Positions 1-5,123 of a stretch of 5,123 nt of DNA are shown here, in pieces. The notes under the pieces are model-generated. The model saw only the letters and a list, made by a program, of their open reading frames with translations, searched no databases and was not told the origin of the DNA. Made by a program: the position numbers and the translations under genes. This stretch comes from Kiritimatiellales bacterium (GTDB taxonomy: Bacteria; Verrucomicrobiota; Kiritimatiellia; Kiritimatiellales; Pontiellaceae). Each line of letters starts with the position of its first letter. Within the stretch, counting starts at the first letter, position 1. The stretch covers positions 1 to 5,123 of the forward strand of contig DAOUQA010000156.1 of the NCBI GenBank assembly GCA_030625905.1, in the 5' to 3' direction.

Positions 1-477
1 GAAGAGATGGCGCTAGCCAGTCTGTTCGGCGGACTCGCGCTCGCCAATGCCGGGCTCGGTGCCGTACACGGATTTGCCGGCCCGCTCGGTGGCATGTTCG
101 CGGCTCCGCACGGCATGGTTTGTGCCTCGCTGCTACCCGCCGTCTTTGCCGCAAACATCCGTGCCCTGGAAGAACGCGGCGGAGGAAACCCGGTGCTTAA
201 AAAGTACCGCGAAGTCGCACGCATCGTCACCGGAGACCGGAAGGCCGAACCCGACGACGGCCTCCGATGGGTAAAGAACCTATCGATGCAAATGTTCGTT
301 CCGGGTCTCGAAGACTTCGGCATCTCCGAGTCCGACTTTCCCGCCATCATCGAAAAAGCCAAGAATGCCAGCAGCATGAAGGGCAACCCCATCCAGCTCA
401 CCGACGAGGAACTCACCCATATTCTTGCCAATTCGCTCCGCCCGCCCATCAACGGCGGCCCCACGCTATATTTATAA
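1..477 (+). CDS. Iron-containing alcohol dehydrogenase, C-terminal part (5' end outside window)
   Basis: This is the last 158 codons of a group III (Fe-dependent) alcohol dehydrogenase; the frame is open from base 1 (Glu-Glu-Met-Ala) and stops at TAA 475-477. Family members are about 380-390 residues, so more than half, including the NAD(P)-binding Rossmann-like domain, lies upstream. The diagnostic stretch is ANAGLGAVHGFAGPLGG followed by MFAAPHG. It supplies two histidines 14 residues apart, the spacing of the metal ligands H263 and H277 of E. coli FucO. The other two ligands (Asp and His) would be upstream and cannot be checked. The family's typical end is also present, with a KGNPIQLTDEELTHIL motif near the C-terminus. 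The family uses NAD(P)H to interconvert aldehydes or ketones and alcohols in the cytoplasm; maleylacetate reductases are related. The substrate cannot be told from this part. A role in lactaldehyde reduction during rhamnose breakdown is inference from the neighbouring rhamnosidase. The ATG at base 7 is internal, not the true start. Confidence 0.9.
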   Translation, partial: EEMALASLFGGLALANAGLGAVHGFAGPLGGMFAAPHGMVCASLLPAVFAANIRALEERGGGNPVLKKYREVARIVTGDRKAEPDDGLRWVKNLSMQMFVPGLEDFGISESDFPAIIEKAKNASSMKGNPIQLTDEELTHILANSLRPPINGGPTLYL

Positions 478-496
478 GGAAAGATGAGGAGAAAGG

Positions 497-530
497 TGAA
501 CTATGAAGATGAAAGATGAACTATGAAAAT
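497..530 (+). repeat. Left heptamer tract, TGAAAGA/TGAACTA type
   Basis: Consecutive units are TGAACTA (497-503), TGAAGA (504-509, one base short), TGAAAGA (510-516), TGAACTA (517-523) and TGAAAAT (524-530). The seven-base period is clear, with one 6-base unit. Stop and start triplets occur throughout, so it is unlikely to be coding. Confidence 0.7.
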
Positions 531-536
531 GGGCCT

Positions 537-569
537 GCGGCAGCTTCTAATTAAAAAGGCTAACGCCGT
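537..569 (+). repeat. GC-rich hairpin core between the heptamer arms
   Basis: GCGGC at 537-541 can pair with GCCGT at 565-569 (one G-T wobble). Directly inside it, AGCTT at 542-546 can pair with AGGCT at 557-561 (one wobble). This leaves a ten-base AT-rich loop at 547-556 and a three-base bulge, AAC, at 562-564. No T-tract follows, so it does not look like an intrinsic terminator. It may be the conserved core of a dispersed repeat, which is inference. Confidence 0.4.
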
Positions 570-580
570 CTGAATTCCTC

Positions 581-636
581 TTTCATATTTCATAGCTCAT
601 CTTTCATATTTCATTTTTCATATTTCATATTTCATT
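581..636 (+). repeat. Right heptamer array, eight TTTCATA-like units
   Basis: Eight exact 7-base steps can be read: TTTCATA (581), TTTCATA (588), GCTCATC (595), TTTCATA (602), TTTCATT (609), TTTCATA (616), TTTCATA (623) and TTTCATT (630). It ends only 16 bp before the symporter start codon, so it lies in the leader of that mRNA unless transcription starts inside it. Unit-number changes could alter spacing or structure upstream of the ribosome binding site. That regulatory role is a hypothesis. Confidence 0.85.
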
Positions 637-641
637 TTTTC

Positions 642-645
642 AGGA
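642..645 (+). promoter_or_regulatory. Ribosome binding site of the symporter gene (AGGA)
   Basis: AGGA at 642-645 lies seven bases before the ATG at 653. It directly follows the heptamer array. It supports 653 as the start; the resulting N-terminus leads straight into the first membrane helix, as expected in this family. Confidence 0.65.
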
Positions 646-652
646 TCAATTT

Positions 653-2137
653 ATGGAAACCATCCAATTCGGTACGCTAAACTATGCTGTCCTTGCCGTC
701 TACCTGCTGGGTATGATCGGCGTGGGTCTGTTCTTCGCGCGGAAACAGGAAAACGCCGAAATGTTTTTCCTCGGCGGGCGCAAGCTGCCGTGGATCGCGG
801 TAGCGATGAGCATGTATGCCTCGCTCACCAGCGCCGTCACCTACCTCGGCCTGCCCGGCACGGCCTACTCCGAAAACATTGCACTCATCATCGTCTGCGT
901 CATGAGCCCCATCGTTGCGCCGTTCATCCTGTTGCTCTTCTACCCGCTCTACCACCGCTTGCACGTCACCACCTCTTACGAATACATCGATCAGCGGTTC
1001 GGCCCAACCGCCCGCTATGGCGTCGCCGGACTGTTTGTCCTTGCGCGCCTCGGCTGGCTCGGCACCGTCGTCTACGCCCCCGCCATGGCCATGTCAATCG
1101 TCACCGGGATCCCGCTGTGGAGCTGCATCTGCCTGATGGGGTTGCTCGCCACGGCCTATACCGCGCTCGGCGGCCTCGCCGCCGTGGTCTGGACCGACGT
1201 CATCCAATTCATCATTCTCATCGGCGGCGCGATCTGGGTGGCGGTGAGTTTGGTTCATGGCGTCGATGGCGGCACAGAAACCATCATGGCCCTCGCCAAG
1301 GAGACCGGACGGCTGCACATTGCCAACTGGAAGTTCGATCTCTTTGCCATGTCCGGCCCGATCGTTGCGGTCTCCTTCTTCTTCCAGTTGATGCAGGACT
1401 ACGGCACCGACCAGGTCACCGTCCAGCGCCTCATGGCCACCGGCTCGTTGCGCAAAACCGTCAAGGCCGTCGCCTTCAACGCCTGCACCGACTTCTTCAT
1501 CATCGGCCTGCTGCTTTTCATCGGCCTCGGACTCTTCGCGTTCTTCAACGGCGTTTCTTTGCCGGAATCAATCACTGGCGACAGGGTCATGCCCTACTAC
1601 ATCATCCACTACCTGCCGCAAGGCCTCTCCGGCCTGCTCATCACCGCCGTCTTCGCCGCCGCCATGTCCAGCATGGACTCCGGCATCAACTCCATCGCCA
1701 CGGTACTCATCAACGACTTTAAGAAACCTTTCGCGCATCACGTCCCACGTCCCACATCCCACGTCCCACATATCACCGACGTCACCCTCGCACGAATCCT
1801 CACAATCGTACTGGGCGTTTTAGCAACATCCCTCGCCTTCTACGTCTCCACCATCGGCGGCATCATAAAGGCGTTCGCGTCGTTCATGAGCCTGTTCAGC
1901 GCGCCGGTGCTCGCGTTGTTCCTGCTCGGTGTCCTGACGCGGCGCGGCAACTTCCAAGGGTGGCTCGTCGGCCTCGCCGTCTCCGTTCCCGCCACCCTCT
2001 GGCTGCAAAAGATCGTGGAAGCCCACTGGATCTACTATTTTCCGTTTTCGTTCTTCGTCGCGTTTTTAATTGCCCTGCCCACAAGTTTCTTCTTTAATCT
2101 GAAGCCTTCACCGCAGAAGCTAACCGCTCCAAAATAA
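653..2137 (+). CDS. SSS-family sodium/solute symporter (probable sugar transporter)
   Basis: This 494-residue inner-membrane protein has about 13 hydrophobic helices and a normal length for the SSS (SLC5-like, LeuT-fold) family. The family signature is at 169-185 (YTALGGLAAVVWTDVIQ). A second conserved motif, DQVTVQRLMA, is at 253-262. The segment AAAMSSMDSGINS at 335-347 matches the helix that holds the Na2 sodium site; A336, S339 and S340 line up with A361, S364 and S365 of vSGLT, so Na+ coupling is expected. The substrate is not readable from sequence. With an alpha-L-rhamnosidase starting 14 bp downstream, L-rhamnose or a rhamnose-containing oligosaccharide is the best guess, but glucose-, galactose- and sialic-acid-type SSS members are alternatives. 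The start is supported by AGGA seven bases upstream. Residues about 361-373 (AHHVPRPTSHVPH), between two predicted helices, are encoded largely by a heptamer DNA repeat and look like a lineage-specific insertion; the frame stays open. Confidence 0.92.
   Translation: METIQFGTLNYAVLAVYLLGMIGVGLFFARKQENAEMFFLGGRKLPWIAVAMSMYASLTSAVTYLGLPGTAYSENIALIIVCVMSPIVAPFILLLFYPLYHRLHVTTSYEYIDQRFGPTARYGVAGLFVLARLGWLGTVVYAPAMAMSIVTGIPLWSCICLMGLLATAYTALGGLAAVVWTDVIQFIILIGGAIWVAVSLVHGVDGGTETIMALAKETGRLHIANWKFDLFAMSGPIVAVSFFFQLMQDYGTDQVTVQRLMATGSLRKTVKAVAFNACTDFFIIGLLLFIGLGLFAFFNGVSLPESITGDRVMPYYIIHYLPQGLSGLLITAVFAAAMSSMDSGINSIATVLINDFKKPFAHHVPRPTSHVPHITDVTLARILTIVLGVLATSLAFYVSTIGGIIKAFASFMSLFSAPVLALFLLGVLTRRGNFQGWLVGLAVSVPATLWLQKIVEAHWIYYFPFSFFVAFLIALPTSFFFNLKPSPQKLTAPK
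1739..1770 (+). repeat. In-frame heptamer array CGTCCCA/CATCCCA inside the symporter gene
   Basis: Units of seven bases follow one another: CGTCCCA (1741), CGTCCCA (1748), CATCCCA (1755) and CGTCCCA (1762). A partial unit, CA, precedes them and CATA follows. It encodes the loop around residues 363-373 (HVPRPTSHVPH) between the Na2-site helix and the next membrane helix. Because seven is not a multiple of three, each unit is read in a different frame. Gain or loss of one unit would shift the reading frame, while three units (21 bp) would keep it. Confidence 0.85.
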
Positions 2138-2151
2138 CCGCCCCTGATGCT

Positions 2152-4863
2152 ATGAAAAAAACGAGACGAATCGGAATCCTTCCACTTACCGGGGCGCTGG
2201 CCCTTTCTTTCTGTGGCGTGGCGTGTCCATGCATGGCGGAGGACGAAAAGGCCACCACCCTGCGCTGTGAATACCTTGAAAACCCGTTGGGCATCGATGT
2301 TCCCCAACCCCGGCTGAGCTGGATTATGGAGGCGAAGACGCGTGGCCAGAAGCAAACGGCCTACCGCGTGCTGGTGGCGAGCAGTGCGGAGATCCTGGCC
2401 GAGGACAAGGGCGATCTGTGGGATTCGGGAAAGTGCGAGTCCGACCGTACGACCCACATAGCCTATGGCGGCAAGGGGCTGCGACCACGAATGCGATGCT
2501 TCTGGAAGGTGCGCGTATGGGATAAGGACGGAACGCCATTGGCTTGGAGCAAGCCGGCCATGTGGTCGACAGGATTATTCCTGACTGCCGAACCTTCGAA
2601 GGAGCAGATGGCGGCACTGGATGCCCGGTGGATCGGTGCCGGGTCATCATTTGAAGAGGATCCGTGGCTGAGGAAATCCTTCGAGCTGGTCGACAAGCCG
2701 GTCGATGCCCTCGCCTATGTCGCCTCCATCGGATACCACGAGCTGTTTATCAACGGCAAGAAGGTAGGCGACAGCGTTCTGGCTCCCAGCACCAGCGATC
2801 TTTCCAAGCGCGCCCGCTACGTGACCTACGACATAACGCCCTATCTCCACAAAGGAAAGAATACCATGGCGCTCTGGCTGGGCGCGGGCTGGGCGAAGTG
2901 GGAGCACTACCACGTGGCGGACAAGCCGCTGGTCATGGCCGAAATCGATGTGGCCCTGCCGGATGGAAAGACGGTGGCGTTGCGCACGGATGAAACATGG
3001 AAGATACACTCCAGTTCAAGCACGCTCATGGGAGCGTGGAAACCCGGCCAATACGGCGGCGAGCACATCGATACCCGCAAGCGCCTTCCGGACTGGAATA
3101 CGGCGGGATTCGACGATTCAAAATGGGAGTCGGCAAAAGCCTATACCCCCGAACTAAAACTCTCGGCCGAAAAGATTGAATCCAATCGAAAGGTGGCAAC
3201 CCTCGAACCGATCGGGATCGAAGAGGTGGAGCCGGGCGTCTATCGGGTCGACATGGGGCGGAATTTTTCGGGCTGGATCGAAATGCGCTTTCGGGGAGAA
3301 CCCGGGGAAAAGGTGGATCTGTCCTTCTCCGAACACGCGGACGGAAGCAATAAATTCAACCTGCGGAGCGCGTGTACGCTCGATGACCGCGGGCGGGGCA
3401 TCTTTCACAATCGCTTCAACTACAGCTCCGGGCGCTGGATCACCATCACCGGACTCAGCCACCCGCCGGATCTGTCCGGCATCAAGGGCTATGTGATTCG
3501 CAACGACTACAAACGCGCCAGTAGGTTCAAATGCTCCAACCCGTTGCTCAATCAAATCCATGATACGGTTCTCTGGACGTTTGAATCCCTTAGTCTCGGC
3601 GGCTATGTCGTTGACTGCCCGCACCGCGAGCGCATGGGCTATGGCGGCGATGCCCATGCCACGATGGAAATGGCGCTCAACCACTATGGCATGGGCGCGT
3701 TCCTCACGAAATGGATCGAGGATTGGCGCGACGTCCAAAAGCCCGACGGCGATCTGCCCTACACCGCGCCGACGCAATGGGGCGGCGGCGGCCCCGCATG
3801 GAGCGGCGTCTGCGTTACGTTACCCTGGGCCGTGTATGAGCGTTATGCCGACCTGCGCATCCTCAAAGACACCTACCCCACCATGCAGCGTTGGATCGGC
3901 TTCCTCGACACAAAAGCCCACGACAACATGCTCGTAAAATGGGGCGGAAGGTGGGATTTCCTGGGCGACTGGGTGCCGCCCGGGAAGGATCAGGGAGACG
4001 GGCGGGTCGATGAATATTCCACCCTCTTCTTCAACAACTGCTACTACCTCTACAATGTAAAGCAGGTCGCCGAAATTGCGGAATTACTGGGCAAGGAAGA
4101 TGAGGCTAAAGCCTATCGAAAGAGGGCCGAAAAAATCAGGAAGGCCGTCCACCAAGAATTTTTCAATTCCAAAGACAACACCTACGCCAACGGAGATCAA
4201 TTGTACATGGCACTCCCGCTCCTCGTCGGCGTGACCCCCGAAGAGCTCCGCCAGCCCGTCATGCAGGCGCTTGAAAACGAGATCATGGTGGCGAAGAACG
4301 GGCATATCGACACCGGAATCCACGGCACCTATTTCCTCATCAAGACGCTTACCGAACTCAACCGCAGCGATCTAATATTCGAAATGGCTTCAAAACGAGA
4401 CTATCCCAGCTGGGGGCACATGCTGGAAAACGGCGCAACCACCATCTGGGAGCAATGGGACGGAGAGCACTCGCACCTACATAGCTCGTTCCTCTCCATC
4501 GGCGCCTGGTTTATCGAAGGGGTGGCGGGCATTCAAGTCGATCCCCGGCAGCCGGGCTACAAGCATTTCATCATCAAGCCTGGCATGATCGGCGACTTGA
4601 CCTGGGCCAAGGGGGAACTCGATTCCATCCATGGAAAGATCGTGAGCGACTGGAAGATCGAAGACCACACGTTTACCTTGAATATAACGATCCCGGCCAA
4701 CACCACCGCGACCGTGCATGTGCCCGCAAAGAAAGCAACCGATGTTTCCGAAGGTGGCCGGCCGACCAGCACGGCAAAGGGTCTGAAATTCCTGCGCATG
4801 GAAAACGGCCGAGCCGTGTTTTCCGTGGACTCCGGAAGCTACCAGTTTGTTTCAAAGGATTAA
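2152..4863 (+). CDS. Secreted alpha-L-rhamnosidase, glycoside hydrolase family 78
   Basis: This 903-residue enzyme should hydrolyse terminal alpha-L-rhamnose from glycans or glycosides by the inverting GH78 mechanism. Domains in order: a signal sequence (1-29: KKTRR, a hydrophobic core, then possible cleavage after CMA); an Ig-like N-terminal domain (about 35-141); the lectin-like rhamnosidase N domain (about 158-330, with YHELFINGKKVGDSVLAPST); a beta-sandwich domain (about 345-455); the (alpha/alpha)6 catalytic barrel (about 460-795); and a C-terminal beta domain (about 796-880). The active-site block DCPHRERMGYGGDAH starts at D488. D488, E493 and D500 match D567, E572 and D579 of Bacillus RhaB, with E493 the predicted general acid. 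E767 in GATTIWEQWD is the likely general base (RhaB E841). No key residue appears missing and the length is normal. The gene starts 14 bp after the symporter stop, so the two are probably one operon. There is no clear Shine-Dalgarno before ATG 2152, so translational coupling is possible. The start is chosen because it gives a proper signal peptide. Confidence 0.95.
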   Translation: MKKTRRIGILPLTGALALSFCGVACPCMAEDEKATTLRCEYLENPLGIDVPQPRLSWIMEAKTRGQKQTAYRVLVASSAEILAEDKGDLWDSGKCESDRTTHIAYGGKGLRPRMRCFWKVRVWDKDGTPLAWSKPAMWSTGLFLTAEPSKEQMAALDARWIGAGSSFEEDPWLRKSFELVDKPVDALAYVASIGYHELFINGKKVGDSVLAPSTSDLSKRARYVTYDITPYLHKGKNTMALWLGAGWAKWEHYHVADKPLVMAEIDVALPDGKTVALRTDETWKIHSSSSTLMGAWKPGQYGGEHIDTRKRLPDWNTAGFDDSKWESAKAYTPELKLSAEKIESNRKVATLEPIGIEEVEPGVYRVDMGRNFSGWIEMRFRGEPGEKVDLSFSEHADGSNKFNLRSACTLDDRGRGIFHNRFNYSSGRWITITGLSHPPDLSGIKGYVIRNDYKRASRFKCSNPLLNQIHDTVLWTFESLSLGGYVVDCPHRERMGYGGDAHATMEMALNHYGMGAFLTKWIEDWRDVQKPDGDLPYTAPTQWGGGGPAWSGVCVTLPWAVYERYADLRILKDTYPTMQRWIGFLDTKAHDNMLVKWGGRWDFLGDWVPPGKDQGDGRVDEYSTLFFNNCYYLYNVKQVAEIAELLGKEDEAKAYRKRAEKIRKAVHQEFFNSKDNTYANGDQLYMALPLLVGVTPEELRQPVMQALENEIMVAKNGHIDTGIHGTYFLIKTLTELNRSDLIFEMASKRDYPSWGHMLENGATTIWEQWDGEHSHLHSSFLSIGAWFIEGVAGIQVDPRQPGYKHFIIKPGMIGDLTWAKGELDSIHGKIVSDWKIEDHTFTLNITIPANTTATVHVPAKKATDVSEGGRPTSTAKGLKFLRMENGRAVFSVDSGSYQFVSKD

Positions 4864-4882
4864 AGCCCACTGGGTCTACAAT

Positions 4883-5122
4883 CTATGGACTGAAACAGGG
4901 GCAGGCCAGCAGCGCGGCGGCAGACATGCTTTCGCGCGTCCAGGGCGGATCGAACACCCTCCGCAACGAGTGGACAACCTTCAGGAAAAGTTCCTCATTG
5001 GCCTCCTTGAGCGGCTTCCGTTCTTTTTTCAAACATGGGTGTAATCCATACTTCGTAATGTCACGTCCTAAGTTTAAGTTGTCACTTTTTTGTTCATGTT
5101 CCGTTCTGCTTAAGCGACCAAC
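4883..5122 (-). pseudogene. Possible 3' remnant of an unidentified - strand gene, running off the right edge
   Basis: On the - strand one frame is free of stops for 79 codons, from the window edge at 5122 down to TAG at 4885-4883. Its middle part reads like ordinary protein (CLKKERKPLKEANEELF, then LKVVHSLRRVFDPPW) and it ends in ALLACPCFSP. I do not recognise a family. The only in-frame ATG is close to the end, so a genuine gene would have to start outside the window. The AT-rich part beyond about 5040 looks intergenic, so the frame may be a fragment interrupted there. A chance open frame is a serious alternative. Confidence 0.2.
5009..5029 (+). terminator. Candidate intrinsic terminator downstream of the rhamnosidase gene
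   Basis: GAGCGG at 5009-5014 pairs with CCGTTC at 5018-5023 (one G-T wobble) around a three-base CTT loop, and six T residues follow directly at 5024-5029. This is the right form and orientation to end the symporter-rhamnosidase transcript, about 145 bp past the stop codon. The stem is short, at six pairs, so termination may be weak. A smaller perfect hairpin, AGGAA-AAG-TTCCT, lies just upstream at 4983-4995 without a T-tract. Confidence 0.4.
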
Positions 5123-5123
5123 G
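5059..5123 (+). mobile_element. Possible terminus of a transposable element (IS21-like or Tn7-like style), cut by window edge
   Basis: TGTCAC occurs at 5059-5064 and again at 5080-5085, 21 bp apart, about two helical turns. A TGTTCA-like variant follows at 5091-5096. The sequence is AT-rich and differs from the upstream DNA. Repeated short transposase-binding motifs starting with TG are typical of the ends of IS21-family and Tn7-like elements. No transposase gene, opposite end or target duplication is in view, so this is pattern-based only. An operator with two half-sites on one face of the helix is an alternative. Confidence 0.25.

Larger units (their letters stand above)
497..642. repeat. 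Compound inverted repeat with heptamer arms (MITE-like or REP-like)
   Basis: The left arm at 509-528 (ATGAAAGATGAACTATGAAA) is complementary to 588-607 at 19 of 20 positions; A520 opposite C596 is the single mismatch. The loop between them, 529-587, contains a second foldable core. Both arms sit in tracts with 7-bp periodicity, TGAAAGA-like on the left and TTTCATA-like on the right, which are reverse complements of each other. The whole could extrude as a cruciform or fold in RNA as a long stem with a nested hairpin. I see no transposase gene and no clear target-site duplication. A non-autonomous mobile repeat or an expanded satellite are both possible. The fold is visible in the sequence; its mobility and function are unknown. 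Confidence 0.7.
478..652. other. Intergenic region holding an inverted heptamer-repeat element
   Basis: This 175-bp gap separates the dehydrogenase from the symporter gene. It is almost fully occupied by short repeats: a purine-rich left tract, a GC-rich core and a pyrimidine-rich right tract. I see no tRNA, no convincing -35/-10 promoter pair and no U-tract terminator for the upstream gene. The AT-rich repeats would mask a promoter, so its absence is not established. The gap makes it uncertain whether the dehydrogenase is co-transcribed with the two downstream genes. Confidence 0.8.
4864..5123. other. Downstream region without a confident gene
   Basis: The 260 bases after the rhamnosidase stop hold no recognisable complete gene. 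Up to about 5020 the composition is GC-rich and resembles coding sequence; after that it turns AT-rich. A + strand frame that opens at 4847 inside the rhamnosidase 3' end and stops at 5044 has no recognisable protein features. A - strand frame is open from 5122 to 4883. A short hairpin with a T-tract lies at 5009-5029, and repeated TGTCAC motifs lie at 5059-5085. The region may be decayed coding sequence next to the edge of a mobile element, which is inference. Confidence 0.6.

Noticed and set aside
537..569. Intrinsic terminator of the dehydrogenase gene
   Set aside because: The hairpin has a bulge and an AT-rich ten-base loop, and no T-tract follows the stem.
497..642. CRISPR array reading of the heptamer tracts
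   Set aside because: The units are seven bases with no spacers; CRISPR needs repeats of about 23-47 bases separated by unique spacers of similar length.
478..652. Riboswitch or T-box leader upstream of the symporter
   Set aside because: No conserved riboswitch motif can be recognised; the region is explained by simple heptamer repeats and a small hairpin.
677..964. Antisense open frames opposite the symporter and rhamnosidase genes, e.g. - strand 677-964 and 3154-3777
   Set aside because: They mirror strongly supported genes, have Arg/His/Gly-rich low-complexity translations and show no family motif. They are typical shadows in GC-rich DNA.
790..1722. A 310-codon + strand frame inside the symporter gene
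   Set aside because: The translation is dominated by His, Arg and Pro with no domain features. The overlapping frame carries clear SSS motifs.
4847..5044. A 65-codon + strand frame overlapping the rhamnosidase 3' end
   Set aside because: No ribosome binding site, no recognisable motif, and the start lies inside the rhamnosidase gene. It also spans the candidate terminator.

Overview
The window is a GC-rich bacterial segment carrying a compact carbohydrate-use cluster on the + strand. The organism cannot be named from sequence alone. A secreted GH78 alpha-L-rhamnosidase, an SSS-family Na+/solute symporter and intergenic tracts of 7-bp tandem repeats together suggest a Gram-negative polysaccharide degrader, possibly of the PVC group (Kiritimatiellota/Verrucomicrobiota-like). 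That placement is inference.

Layout. Positions 1-477 hold the 3' part of an iron-dependent (group III) alcohol dehydrogenase whose start lies outside the window. Positions 478-652 are a 175-bp gap filled by an unusual element: heptamer repeats in inverted orientation flank a small GC-rich core that can itself fold. Positions 653-2137 encode a full-length SSS symporter, whose coding sequence contains a second, different heptamer array inside a predicted loop. After only 14 bp, positions 2152-4863 encode a 903-residue exported alpha-L-rhamnosidase with all GH78 active-site carboxylates visible. Positions 4864-5123 contain no convincing complete gene. They hold a candidate intrinsic terminator, an uncharacterised open frame on the - strand that runs off the edge, and an AT-rich terminal stretch with two TGTCAC repeats that could be the end of a transposable element.

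How the genes may work together. The rhamnosidase would release L-rhamnose from plant or algal glycans outside the cytoplasm, and the adjacent symporter would import the freed sugar with Na+. The Fe-dependent dehydrogenase could act on an aldehyde from deoxysugar breakdown, such as lactaldehyde, but that link rests on proximity alone. The genes themselves belong to known families. The least explained signals are the two heptamer arrays and the right-hand edge of the window.
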